The notes beneath the pieces are model-generated. The model saw nothing but the letters and a program-made list of their open reading frames with translations. It had not been told where the DNA came from and did not search any database. From Ligustrum vulgare (lineage: Eukaryota > Streptophyta > Magnoliopsida > Lamiales > Oleaceae), in NCBI GenBank assembly GCA_963555705.1, contig OY743179.1, forward strand, positions 20,282,692-20,346,691: a stretch of 64,000 nt of DNA, given 5' to 3'. Position 1 is the first letter of the stretch, and each line of letters begins with the position of its first letter. Both the position numbers and the translations under genes were made by a program. Of this stretch, positions 1 through 10,752 are shown in pieces.

Positions 1-367
1 TATATATAATATGTTGGGCTGGGTCACAAGTTGGGCCAATGCTCCAAAATCTGAGCCCAAGTCCTAAGTCCATGCCCATAACCACCACAATTGAGCATTC
101 CAAGTGGACCAAGAGCAACTAGCAATTAAGTCACTTCAAGTGATCCCGAGTTGTTATCGAGCAAACTATCCATCGAAGTGTCGATATTATTCTCACAACT
201 ATTTTACATCATCACCCGAATTTATTGGGTATCAAAAAACCCCAACAAATAGTAAAGAGCCATTATATATACTACGTGCATGTAGGGATGGAACATGCAT
301 GGCGCTTCATATTAGGTTAAATGAATTCCTTCACTTGTTTTCAATTTTGATGGCAGGGGCGTGTGAT

Positions 368-966
368 TCAGTTTTCCAAGTTTTGATGCCACATTTGCTG
401 GTAGAATCGGTTAATGAATTCCTCCGCTTGGTATCTATCATCTCGTCTCCGGCAAGGGAGTCAAATGCTTTGTCAGAATCATAGCCGTCTTCTTCATCGA
501 GCTCTTGGAGATTGTTTTCCGAAGCGTATTGGCTCATAGTACCACCGGAGATGGAGGAGGCGGAAGAGGAGGCCACGGAGGAGTACAGGGATGCCGGCCT
601 GAGTAGGTCGTCAAAGCTCTCGACGCTTGTTGAGTTCGAAAGGGATGGATTATTTGAAGGTGGTGGTGAAATGTCATCTTGAAGATGCAAAGGTCGGATT
701 GATCCTACAATCTTCTGCCAATTTTCGTTTGAAGAATCCACTTTTGCTTTATCCGATTTAGCAGGTTTCTTGTTCTGGCATTTGCGAAGCATGAGCATTG
801 CTGATTTGAGGAGGCTGAAAGCGCCACGCTTCTTCTTTTTCCCTTCATTCACAGGTGCCGGCTGTGGTGGCTTCTTGTAATTGACATCAATGGTGACGCC
901 GCCCTATGCGGTGGCGGGAAATTCTACATTGTTGATGATTCCATTGATTGATTCATCTTTCGACAT
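368..966 (-). pseudogene. Broken DUF761 family gene
   Basis: A plant DUF761-type protein of unknown function. Reading on the minus strand from ATG 966-964 gives MSKDESINGIINNVEFPATA, then an in-frame TAG at 904-906. The same frame continues with GGVTIDVNYKKPP, a Lys-rich stretch, WQKIVGSIRPLHLQ and a Ser-rich region. Near 427-435 the frame is lost. One base shift recovers AEEFINRFYQQM, the C-terminal DUF761 signature, ending at TGA 368-370. So two separate lesions, one nonsense and one frameshift of one base, break an otherwise complete gene with N-terminus, basic segment and C-terminal motif in order. An in-frame GTG at 852 is not a plausible eukaryotic start. A TATA box sits 109 bp upstream of the ATG. 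A sequencing error could explain one lesion; two make a pseudogene more likely. The family assignment rests on the C-terminal motif, also seen intact in the gene at 29.3 kb. Confidence 0.7.
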
Positions 967-1074
967 AGCGAGGAAGATAGATATCTGAGCGTGTTCTTGC
1001 TTAGGGACCTGCCTGTAAATTGCAGGGCAGAGATGGCGGAGAAAAGGGTTGAGAAATGTAGACTGCTCTTGCAC

Positions 1075-1082
1075 TATTTATA
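1075..1082 (-). promoter_or_regulatory. TATA box of the DUF761 pseudogene
   Basis: On the minus strand the sequence reads TATAAATA, 109 bp upstream of the ATG at 966. With the usual 25-35 bp spacing this predicts a 5' leader of about 80 nt. Confidence 0.5.
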
Positions 1083-1269
1083 GAGGGAGATCGGAATTTA
1101 CTCTCCGGTTGAATTCCTCTTGGATCATTGATCATGAAATATTACTTTAATACCCATTTAACTTCAAACAAACAGCGTTCATAATTTCTTGAACAGAAAA
1201 TTGCCCTATTGGCATACATAGTTGGCGCACTTAAATCCAATAATTTTAAAAAGAAAAATGATATAATCA

Positions 1270-1367
1270 CCGCAATGGTGCCCCTCAAGGTGGCCGCACC
1301 CTCACATAGCATGCCCACTATGTGAGGGTACAGTCACCGCGAGGATCACCCTTGCTATGACTGTAGC
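1270..1367. repeat. Imperfect inverted repeat with perfect 12-bp stem
   Basis: ACCCTCACATAG and CTATGTGAGGGT form a perfect 12-bp stem around an 8-bp loop at about 1299-1330. The flanks continue as an imperfect match (GGTGCCCCTCAAGGTGGC against GGTGATCCTCGCGGTGAC), giving arms of about 45 bp. It is probably a small hairpin MITE. No clear target-site duplication was found. Confidence 0.4.
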
Positions 1368-1373
1368 ATGCTT

Positions 1374-1858
1374 CATTTAAAAATCTAGTAATTAAGTACG
1401 AAAAAAGTCATTTGTATGGAAGATTTGGCCAGATGAGTTATAGAATTGCATGTGGAAGTTTCGTAATTGTTGATTTTGAAAATGATATCCGTCAAATTTA
1501 ATTCCGTCAAACTTTTTGCCAAAAGACTCAAAATTGTAAGTACATGTAGCATCTCTCATCAACCATATAAACTATTCAAATCTCAATTAAATAATCTCGT
1601 GATAAGCTAGATAAATTTAGGTTTTTTTTTTTAAAAAAATTTGAGTTGACGCTTAAAATTTTAAAGTATTTGCGTTTCTATAAGAGCTACAAAGTTGATT
1701 TAATAGATATTTCATATTTGGATGTTTTTCATCATCGGAAACTGAACGACTATATTATTCTCAAATGCGGTTGCTACATCTAGAGTTTTAAAATTGAGTT
1801 ATCTTTTTATGAAGTTATTTGATGAATTATCATATACTTTGATATTTTTCCTTTTCTG
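1374..1858. other. AT-rich intergenic sequence, nothing recognised
   Basis: No reading frame with a recognisable motif and no RNA-like structure was seen here. Confidence 0.5.
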
Positions 1859-2034
1859 CCCTCGTTTGGTTTCCATTAAATTTTTCTCATTTTTCTACAG
1901 CATTCAATCTCAACCATCCATCAAAAGTCAAGCCCACAATTTTTTACTTTTCAATCAAATCTCAACCATCATTTCTCCTAAAAATCACTATTCATTTCAA
2001 AAAAACTCATTTTAAACAATACCAAACAAACTCT
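1859..2034. mobile_element. Tourist-like MITE, about 175 bp
   Basis: The ends CTCGTTTGGTTTCCATT and (reverse complement) GAGTTTGTTTGGTATTG form imperfect terminal inverted repeats. The interior (TCAAAAGTCAAGCCCACAAT, TTTTTACTTTTCAA) resembles the better-delimited MITE at 14007-14173. The family call follows from that copy; the exact ends and TSD here are not secure. Confidence 0.4.
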
Positions 2035-3177
2035 CTATATTTGTTTTAGCGATAGTAGAAGTTTCATGACAGCCTCTTATCTTTTAAAGGTAGGATTTAC
2101 AACTACTTCTTGAACAAAGAGGACCAATACTGTAAATTTTCCTGGTCATAATGTCAAAATTATAATACGAGGGTTAAAATGGTAATTTTCGCTGCAAAGG
2201 AAAGACGTGTCCCATTAGTTGCTCGTTTCATCTAAAGGAGAAAATGCCATGACCGGTGGTTTAGCTGGGAGAATGGATGGTGGTAAGGGTGGCTGCAACA
2301 ACCTGCTGGCTTATATTCAATTTTGATGCCTCAAATTTCTCGTCATCCGGTGAATGTGTGATGGGATGTCGTTAAAACAATAAAACCCTAGAATTTCTCC
2401 AAGTATATTTGTTTGGGAAATCAAAAAAGTAATTTAAATTTACTTCCTAAGATCAAAATTTTAATTTTAGCCATTTACATAAAAATCAATTTTTAATAGA
2501 TTTTGAGAAAATTGATAAAATGTGCAGTTTAAAAGTTTTGAACCTTATAATATGTATTATAAATTTGCATACATTTGGTAAATATAAAATAATAAATAAA
2601 CTTAATTATAAATCAATCAATGTTATCATTGAATTTAACTAAAAAATTTAATTTTTTTTTAATTATTAAATAGGGATAATTACAATTTACAATAGTTATT
2701 ATAGACCCAGCTCCTACGTTAACCCGATCAACTCTTATTGAGCCGTTGACTCACTAATTCAACAATTGGGCCATACTCTGGTTATTCTCTCCCAAAAAGT
2801 CTGTCTGAACTTTGCTATTTGTAACGCATGGGCGGTAATGAGTATTGCTTGGGGTACCGCCCCCTCATAAGAGAAAGGGTTTGAACCTGTTAGCAGCAAA
2901 TTTACCTTCGTCAACAAGTAACACACCGTTTCTTTCTTCTTCATTTTTTGCCTTCTTTCTTTCCCCACGTTTAGGGGCATACTCTTTAATATTCTCTCCC
3001 AGAAAACCTGTCAGAAAATCTACTCCTACAACACGCCATTTCTATCCCTCTTACCAACTCCCATTTGGAACCCTAACCTCTGTTGCAAGAAACAGGGTAA
3101 ATAGCACCCACAAGATTTCTAATGTTTACACTTCTTGTGAATAGTCTTTTCGTAAAGCACCGTTAAATTCAGTTGTC
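2035..3177. other. Intergenic sequence without recognisable gene
   Basis: Both strands contain only short frames lacking family motifs. The 2700-3150 part is less AT-rich and may derive from a decayed element, but no diagnostic motif was found. Confidence 0.45.
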
Positions 3178-4101
3178 AGAAAAGATGGGTTATTAACAGA
3201 TTCGTCTCTAACGTTTAGAAGTTTTGTGAAATACTTCCCTATCCTTTCGTTTTTGTGCAAAACATCCTTAAATCACTTGATTATTGCTAAATACATTATT
3301 TTTATTATTTTTCCATATAAAACGATAAATTTACCCTCCATCTTTCTATTAATTGCACTCACGACTTCAGATTTTTCAAAAAATCCAAATGGGTCATAAT
3401 TGTACAATTGCAAAAATAATAAAAAAATAAATATAGCAATAAGGTATTTATGTATTTTAATTTAAGATCATATAACGTATCAACAAGATCATTAATTTAA
3501 TAAAATCATTTACTTCATTATTTAATATAACTTTGACATTATGACAATTTTCACAAAATTTTGTTACCCTCCCCTCGACAAAATTCCAGCCCCCTCACAA
3601 AGGGTGGCAATGGGGGCCCACCCCTTCGAATTTATTTGTTATTGAGCGAATAGGTAAAATCGTGATTAACATATAAATTGCTATTGATCGAATAATCAAT
3701 TTTGGATCAATTACCATTAAATTGATAGGATTCTATGATAACTTTAAATTATACGTGAAAACTACCCAAATGTTAAATGCAATAAGAATACAAGCCCTTT
3801 TAGAAAGTTTTTTGAATTTCAAAGTTATATTAAATAATGAAGTAAATAATTTTATTAAATTAACGATCTTTCTAATACATTTATATGATCTTAAATTAAA
3901 ATATGTAAATATTTTATTGTTATTTTTATATATTTTTTATTTTTGTAATTATTCAATTATGACTCATTTGCACTTTTTTAAAAAATTGACGTGGTGAGTG
4001 TAATTAATTTTCACATTCTTTTTTTATTTAAAGAAAGTGGATAAATTTGTCGTTTTATATGGAAAAATAATAAAAATAATGTATTTAGCGATAATTAAGT
4101 G

Positions 4102-5120
4102 TTCGGTAAACTTAGGGGTGGGCGTCGGGTGGTTCGTTTCGGGTATCTCAAGAATCAAAATCGAACCATACTTTTTCGGTTCTTGTATAATGGAACTATT
4201 TGGTTCCATTGAATCGCGAGAACCAAACCATTCGGTTTTGGTTCGATTTCGGTTATACAATAATAATTATTTTTCGAGAGCTTTATAGAGGAGCATCAGC
4301 CTCGAGAAGTGAGTCAATAACCTGAAATAAACTTCTACCGAATATACAAAGATCAAGGATTTCGAAAATCCTTTCACCCCGAAGAAAGTATAGAATTCTC
4401 CATGAAACAGAAGATATTCATAAACAAAAAATGAAAAACAAATGGTCTAGAAGGTTTTTCGAGTATGGCAATATAGTAAACTTATGGGATGAATCATGAG
4501 TTTTAAATGTATTATTATTAATTGTTTTATATTTGTATTTAAATATTTAATTAACTCCATCATGGTCATTTACAACTTCGATTATTAATAAGTTAGTCTC
4601 ATTCGATTTTCATTTACTAAGAATTTCAGTCCAAGTGTGAAGTTAAAGGTTACAATGAGGTAGAGACGTAACAAAGTTCATAAAAAGAAATTAATCATCT
4701 TCACTTTATCCAAAAAAATTACAAATTCTTTCGATTTTTAGTTTTAGAACAATCAATTAAGACCATAAAAAAAATAAACAAGGATCAAAGATCGGTTCTA
4801 ACTTTGGTTTTTCGTTTCTAAAAGCGGAACCGAAAACCAATCGGTTTTCGATTCCAAAACGGATTTCCTATTTTATTTTTTTAAAACCATACGGTTTTGA
4901 TTTTTTCGATTCTGTTCCGGTTCGGTCATATTGGTTTCCTTTTTTTTCCCACCTCTAGGTAAACTCAAATTTTTTATTTACAAACCGATTTATAAAGTAC
5001 AAAATTTCTCAAACTACTTTTTAACTACACATATTTTCTTTCTCCAATTTTTAACCACTAATTTTTACCTTAAAATCATAAATAAACTAGTTTATAAACC
5101 AAACAGTGTTACCAAACAAA
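4102..5120. mobile_element. Small MITE (about 170 bp) split by a hAT element
   Basis: The segment absent from the opposite palindrome arm starts near GTTCGGTAAACTCAAATT and ends near CAGTGTTACCAAACAAAGG, so its ends are roughly inverted (TTCGGTAAAC and GTTTGGTAACAC). After the hAT insertion at 4113-4957 is set aside, about 170 bp remain. They carry the dispersed repeat module seen many times in this window: ACTACTTTTTAACTACACAT followed by TTTTCTTTCTCCAATTTTTA. Confidence 0.5.
4113..4957. mobile_element. Non-autonomous hAT element, 845 bp
   Basis: The element starts TAGGGGTGGGC and ends CCCACCTCTA, an imperfect terminal inverted repeat. It is flanked by a perfect 8-bp target duplication, GGTAAACT (4105-4112 and 4958-4965), which is diagnostic of hAT transposition. 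The outer 100-150 bp on each side are rich in self-complementary GAACCGAA/TTCGGTTC words, so the ends can fold on each other. The interior has no transposase-like reading frame. Confidence 0.85.
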
Positions 5121-5222
5121 GGAAGTAGAGATGTTTCGCACAAAAAATGAAAGGATGACGATGTATTACACAAATCATATAAACGTTAGGGAAGAAGTGT
5201 GTAAATTACCCATCTTTTCTAA

Positions 5223-5612
5223 TGGTTGAATTTAATGATGTTTGACGGAAGGACAATTTTCGCAAAGAAAAGTGAATTTGAGGGGGTAAATGCCGAAATT
5301 GAAAAGTTGGGGCGATTTCCCCAAGAAGTGCAAACGTTGGAGATCTTTTGTGCTATTTACCCGAAAGAAACATACATAGAGCGATTGTCATTTTCATTTC
5401 CATTTTAGAACTCTAGGCTCTCTCGAAGAAGAGGACATCATCTCAATTGAAAATCCCTGGGCGCTGTATTTTTTTACTTGCCTTATTTAAAAGATGAAGG
5501 GCAAAAACGAATGCCGAATAAACGACTCAGGTTGAGTGATGATGAAAAGGACGTTGGAGATTCTGTGTGCGGAGGTGGTGATGATGGGGATGAGGTACTG
5601 GTTTTATAGTCC
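5223..5612. other. Intergenic sequence, nothing recognised
   Basis: Only short frames without family motifs were seen. The stretch lies between the foldback element and a hairpin MITE. Confidence 0.45.
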
Positions 5613-5761
5613 CGATCACCTATCCACGATGGAGAGATTTTAATGTGCTCACCGTAGATGTGATGTTGACACTTGTTCAAAAATTTTAAAACACTGACAA
5701 CGTGTCAATATCACATCCACGATTGATACATTAACATCTGTCCATCGTGAATAGGTGATCG
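5613..5761. mobile_element. Hairpin MITE, about 149 bp
   Basis: Nearly the whole sequence is an inverted repeat: CGATCACCTATCCACGATGG at the left against CGATCACCTATTCACGATGG on the opposite strand at the right. Arms are about 70 bp around a short AT-rich loop at about 5678-5692. No clean TSD was identified, so the superfamily is open. Confidence 0.65.
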
Positions 5762-5915
5762 TTTCCAAATGACTTTACTAGGTTCTTCGTGGATAAAGAA
5801 GAATGTTGTAAATTATTAGATTAAAGTTATTTCCTTTCTTGTTTATTATTTTATTTTTCACTATTATATTTTTATTTTACGTTTTATGAGTATTCAATTT
5901 TATTTTATTTATTTA

Positions 5916-5950
<35 letters not shown>

Positions 5951-6362
5951 TTGACATTGTTTCTGTTGGTTTTGGATGGATTGTGCACTTTCGTGATAAG
6001 TAAAATGCATTAAAAAGGAGAAAGTTATTAATCTTCTATGGTATTTTAATGGAATCTTTGTTTCAATCATACTATTGGAACATAAAGTTTGACATAAAGT
6101 TTTACACTTAAATACATGACAATAATTTATTTATTTACTCATCACATTAATTCTAAAAATTACAGCCTATAATTTTTCGATCTGATTTTTCGAGCAAAGT
6201 AGCTTTATCCCATATTATTATTATACTTTAATTTTAAAGGTAGTAGATTTTCATGGAATCTGTTTGAGAAGTCTACGCAGGGAATTTACATGGGAGTCGC
6301 AAGTATTTCGATGTTGAAAATGGGAATTCATATTGCTTTTGTTGTATTGAAGCACTTTACTA
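5762..6362. other. AT-rich spacer with an (ATT)n microsatellite
   Basis: An (ATT)n run occupies about 5918-5951. No gene was recognised in the rest. Confidence 0.6.
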
Positions 6363-7179
6363 GGGCATCTCCATGCATGCACCAATTTATCACCAAATTG
6401 GTGTAACTTTTGGTGTTAATCACTATTTCATTTTTAATTAAATACATCAAATTTTACATTAAATGAATAGTATATTTTATTTCTTTTTTTTTATTTGCAA
6501 CATTTAAGTTAATTGAAAAATTATTCTATTGATTATTCTTTCACAACATAAATTTATAAAAAAATTATCAGAAATTATAATTTTATTAAAATATTTTAAA
6601 CAAAGCTGAATATTCGACTTGACTTTATTCGATCTCAACAATTACGAATTATGCAAAACAAATCTCGCGAACAAGCCAATGAATTCCAATCTAGCTCAAA
6701 TCCATTTGGACAATACTTTGACGGCTTCGGAGGGTCCGATAGTGATTTATCGAACTATTAAATAATTAGCATTCGTAAGATGTATTCACTTTTAATATTT
6801 CCTTATTGATGTTTTGTGTGATTTTATCGTATTTATCAAGTATGTAACCTTTAAATTTTAATGAGTAATTTATTTTCATGCTTAAAGTTATTATCAATTA
6901 CGAAATTAATGCAATTATTTATGATAATTAAATTAACAACCAAATAAATATTCATACATCAATTAAATAAAAATACAAGAAAGCTAAATTAAAAGGGACA
7001 TGGAAGAAAGAAAAAAGATTTTTGTGTGTATATTTAAGGATATTTTTGAAAAAAAGGGGGGGAAAATGTACGGCAAATGTAGCACCAAGCTACAGTGTTG
7101 CACCAAATTTGGTGCAATACTGTAGAGAGTACCAATTTGGTGCTTACTTTTGCACTAAATTGGTGCTCCATTGGAGGCC
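6363..7179. mobile_element. TIR element candidate with CACCAAATTGGTG motifs
   Basis: The left end reads GGGCATCTCCATGCATGCACC and the right end, on the opposite strand, GGCCTCCAATGGAGCACCAA. These are similar inverted termini, both followed by repeated CACCAATTT / CACCAAATTGGTG words at 6382-6412 and 7081-7165. The interior is AT-rich and non-coding. The termini resemble plant non-autonomous DNA elements of PIF/Harbinger-like type, but no target duplication was recognised, so the superfamily is inferred only weakly. Its right end abuts the truncated LINE. Confidence 0.45.
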
Positions 7180-7212
7180 ATTTCTATCACCAAATATCTG
7201 CTTAAAGCTACT

Positions 7213-7560
7213 TGCAAAACTACATATATCTGCTTCAATATTAGTTTTGTTTATGGTTTTCACACCATTGTTAACCGAAGGCCTCTATGGAATAATATAA
7301 TGGATTTCAGCTCCCACCACTCGTCCCCTTGGCTAATGATGGGAGATTTCAACAGTATATTACGAGAAGAAGAGCGACAAAATGGAGTCTCAAATTGTAC
7401 TCTCTATGAACTTAAAGATTTTTGGGAATGTTGTGTCTCTTCTGGGCTTTTAGATTTAAATTCCATCGGCTACAAATTTACATGGTACAGAAATGGATTT
7501 TCCACCGGGTCTAGTTTTGGATCATTCAGCGTGTATTGTGACACTATTCCAGCCGGATGA
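7213..7560 (+). pseudogene. LINE endonuclease fragment
   Basis: C-terminal part of an APE-type endonuclease/exonuclease/phosphatase domain. The translation contains VYGFHTIVNRRPLWNNI and SSPWLMMGDFNSIL; the GDFN motif is the catalytic Asp/Asn signature, followed by FTWYRNG. In intact LINEs this domain nicks target DNA. The N-terminal catalytic Glu region is absent here. The frame is lost near 7495 and reading resumes in another frame with LDHSACIV, the normal end of the domain. Confidence 0.8.
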
Positions 7561-8960
7561 CAACAAACCAAAACCATTCAAGTTTTTTAACATGTGGGCC
7601 AACCATGCTGATTTCTTGAATATTGTTCGTCAATCATGGAATTCACATCATTATGGTACAGCCCAATTTCTTCTTTGCAAGAAATTAAAAGGTCTTAAGC
7701 ATCCCCTTCGTTGTTTGAATAAGAAAGATTTTTCTCACATCTCTTCTCGAGCTGAGAAAGCAAGAAGTGATCTGGAATCTGCCCAAATGCAACTCCATGA
7801 TGACTCGGGGAATATGGAACTACAGGTTCAAACTGCTGATCTTAAAAAACGGGCTGCCAGTTTGAGTGAGTCGGAAAGAAGCTTCTACTTTCAGCAAGCA
7901 AAGTGTGCATACTTGAAAAACTGTGATAATGGGACAAAGTTCTTTCACTCTATTGTTAAAAGAAACATGAAGCGTAACCACATTGCAGCCTTGGTGAAAA
8001 ATGATGGGAGTACTACGGTTTCTCAGGATGAAGTTGCTTTGGAATTTCGTTTCTATAAAAACCTGCTGGGCACGCAGGTCCAATGTGAGTAGCTGGACTT
8101 AATAGTCCTACACAACGGACCGGTCCTTACGAATGATCAATCACAGGAGGTTTTAAATCCAGTCTCTGCTGAGGAAATTAAAGCTGCACTTTTTGATATT
8201 GGGGATGAAAGATCACCTGGGCCAGATGGGTATTCTTCGTGTTTTTTTAAAAAAGGCGTGGCAGGTGGTGGGGGAGGATTTCTGCAAGGCTATTTCAGAA
8301 TTTTTTGACTCAAGATCGCTGCTCAAACAACTTAATCACTCGGTTATTGCACTTGTTCCCAAATCAGCCCACTATTCGTCTATTGGGGACTTTAGACCTA
8401 TTTCATGTTGTAATGTGATCTATAAAGTCATATCTAAGATCTTGGCATCCTGGCTTGCCCCCACTCTTTGTTCTATCATTAACAAAGCGCAGTCGGCTTT
8501 TGTTGAGGGGAGGAGTATGACGGAGAACATTCACCTTGCCCAGGAATTGCTCAAGCAGTATAACAGGAAACGTATTTCCCCAAGATGCCTCCTTAAAATT
8601 GATCTCAAAAAGGCCTTTGATACTATCAGTTGGGACTTTCTCAAGGATGTTCTTACGGGGTTGGGCTACCCCCCCCCTACTTTCATTGGGTGAATTATGG
8701 AATGCGTCACCTCTCCAACGTATTCTATAAAATTAAATGGTCAGATCCAAGGTTTCTTCAGAGGGGAACGGGGTATCAGGCAGGGAGACCCTCTCTCACC
8801 ATTCCTTTTTGTGCTTTGTCTTGAATATCTTTCAAGAATGTTGAACTTGGCCACAGCAGACAGTGAATTTAATTTCCATCCTAAATGTGGTCCTCTTAAG
8901 ATTACACACTTAGCTTTTGCAGATGATCTCTTGCTCCTGACTAGGGGATATTATTTCAAT
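7493..8960 (+). pseudogene. LINE reverse transcriptase fragment
   Basis: The linker is followed by the RVT_1 fingers and palm: KLKGLKHPLRCLNKKDFSHI, then (other frame) SPGPDGYSS, VIALVPKSAHYSSIGDFRPI, SAFVEGRSMTENIHLAQELL, LLKIDLKKAFDTISWDFL, RGIRQGDPLSPFLFVLCLEY and LAFADDLLLL. The FADD box with its two Asp residues is retained, but the chain is split by frameshifts near 8092, 8247 and 8690 and by a TGA where Trp is expected near 8692. No functional protein is expected. Confidence 0.9.
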
Positions 8961-9012
8961 TGAAATTCTTCTTGACTGTCTTGGAAAGTTTGGTAGTGTT
9001 TCTGGACTTCAT

Positions 9013-10219
9013 ATGAATGTTTCTAAGTCATCTATTTTTATTGCTGTCTGTGATGAGGAAACAAAGGTTGACATTCTCTCATTGACGAGTATTCCTAAAG
9101 GATCTATGCCTTTCCGGTATCTTGGGATTCCCCTTGTAGCAGAAACGCTCAAAGTCATTCACTACGCCCCATTTGTGGATAAAATTGCAGATTGCATCAG
9201 AGCGTGGCCAAAAAACTCATTATCTCATGCAGGAAGAGCTGAATTGATTAGAAGTGTCGTTCAAGGAATTGAAAGTTTTTGGCTTTCAATACTTCCAATA
9301 CCGGCTACGGTTTTTGACAGAATTATCAAACTTTGCAGGAACTTCTTGTGGAATGGAGGGAAGCCACTTGTTGCATGGAATAATATCTGTCTACCCAAAT
9401 CAGAGGGGGGGTTTGGGATTCAAAGACCTTAAAGGATGGAATGCATCCTTACTTGCAAAGGTGCTTTGGAATTTCCATAACAAAAAGGACTCTTTATGGA
9501 TCCGGTGGATACATCAAGTTTATCTTGGGGGCTCTTCAATTTGGGATGTTAAAGCAAGGAAGGATGACTCAGGCCTCTTCAAGAGGATTTTGAATATTCG
9601 AGACACTATCATCTGCAAGGAAGGGGGAACGGATGGAGCTCGTCGGAAAATTTCCAGTTGGAATGTTGGGGGCAGTTTTCATAATGAATCTGCCTATAAT
9701 TATTTCAGGCAGCAAGGGACAAAGAAACCTTGGGAAAACATGGTTTGGAAGAGCAGTATTGCACCGAAGATGTCATTTAATCTTTGGCTAGTTGTACTTG
9801 GCAGAATCCACACCAAAGATAAGCTTACCTATCTTGACATTGATAGGAAATGTGAGTTTTGTGACCATCACACGGAGAGCCAGCACCACCTCTTCTTCCA
9901 GTGCCCACTTTCTAGCAGAATTTGGACACGGATCAGAATTTGGTTGGGGATTACACGTCATATGGGAACCTATTGTAGTGCAATTAAGTGGATCAAGAAG
10001 GAAGCGAAAGGAACGACATGGCATTCAAAATCCAAACATATTGATCTTGCGGCCACTATTTATCATATTTGGATTGCTCGCAATCGAATGCATTTTGAGG
10101 ACCTAAAGCCGAATGAAGACAGCATAGTTCGTAGAATCAAAACACACGTATACAAATCAATTTTTGATTTGTATCCTCATGTTTTGGATCTTTTTGAATC
10201 TCTTGTAGCGGATGTTTGA
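9013..10219 (+). pseudogene. LINE C-terminal region with zf-RVT domain
   Basis: The first frame gives FRYLGIPLVAETLK and SHAGRAELIRSVVQGIESFW, the usual post-RT region of plant L1 elements. After a frameshift at about 9410, the second frame gives LKGWNASLLAKVLW and then the zinc-binding domain WKSSIAPKMSFNLWLVVLGR, with CEFCDHHTESQHHLFFQC as Cys/Cys/His/Cys ligands. The frame ends at TGA 10217-10219, close to where ORF2 normally ends. Confidence 0.85.
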
Positions 10220-10752
10220 TTTTTATCTTTTGATCGACTTGTAGCCTTTCATTAATTGCCCAGGTATGCCCGGAGGTATTTGTAATTAAATTAACTACAG
10301 GGTCGGTGTTTTTGTTGTTTTGATGGGTATGCCCGTGTTTGTATGTATGTTCTCTCACTTGGCTGTGTCCAAGTTTTGTATAGTTCCATAGGCTAATTTT
10401 GGCTATAGTGCCATGTCTTTTCTCGGGTATGCCCGGAGATTTTGTAACCCACTTGATCTATAAATTTTTACATTTACAATCAAAAAAACAAATGAAATGT
10501 TTCAGAATTTGAATTAGCTGCCTCTTTTATTTGTGCAGAACAGGTCCAACTTGGGTAGCTCTCCAGCCTACCAGTAAAATTGGAGCATCGAAGTAGAAAA
10601 TGGTGATAATTATGGAGTTCAATTTTGTTCACCCTCTCTAAGAGGGGGGGGGGGTGAACATAACCCCCTACTATAAGTGACAAAAAAGAAGCCAGAAAGT
10701 GATTTTACAATCCACCATCCTACCCTACATGCTACGCCCTCATCTCCACCAC

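Larger units (their letters stand above)
3178..5222. repeat. Long inverted-repeat (foldback) element with nested insertions
   Basis: The left arm, about 3178-3535, matches the reverse complement of 3820-4104 followed by 5118-5222. AAAAGATGGGTTATTAACA at 3178 pairs with the end at 5222, and TAAATACATTATTTTTATT pairs with 4060-4090. The loop is about 284 bp and contains the C-rich stretch near 3570-3640. The right arm is split by a block at about 4102-5120 that the left arm lacks, which dates the arms as older than that insertion. No coding region was recognised. A non-autonomous foldback element is the simplest reading. Confidence 0.65.
7180..10490 (+). mobile_element. 5'-truncated, decayed L1-type LINE
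   Basis: Order of remnants: endonuclease end, reverse transcriptase, C-terminal connection and zf-RVT domain, a 3' UTR of about 260 bp, then an A-rich tail (about 10481-10490). The 5' part (ORF1 and most of the endonuclease) is missing, as expected of incomplete target-primed reverse transcription. At least five frameshifts or stops separate the coding pieces, including an in-frame TGA near 8692 and a shift in the A-run near 8247. The 3' UTR contains GGTATGCCCG three times. No target duplication could be fixed because the left junction coincides with another element. Confidence 0.9.

Noticed and set aside
104..484. Plus-strand frame of 126 codons
   Set aside because: It lies partly antisense to the DUF761 pseudogene and has no recognisable motif.
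3560..3640. C-rich stretch as a second hAT end (GGGTGGCAATGGG)
   Set aside because: It lies in the palindrome loop with no partner end and no target duplication.
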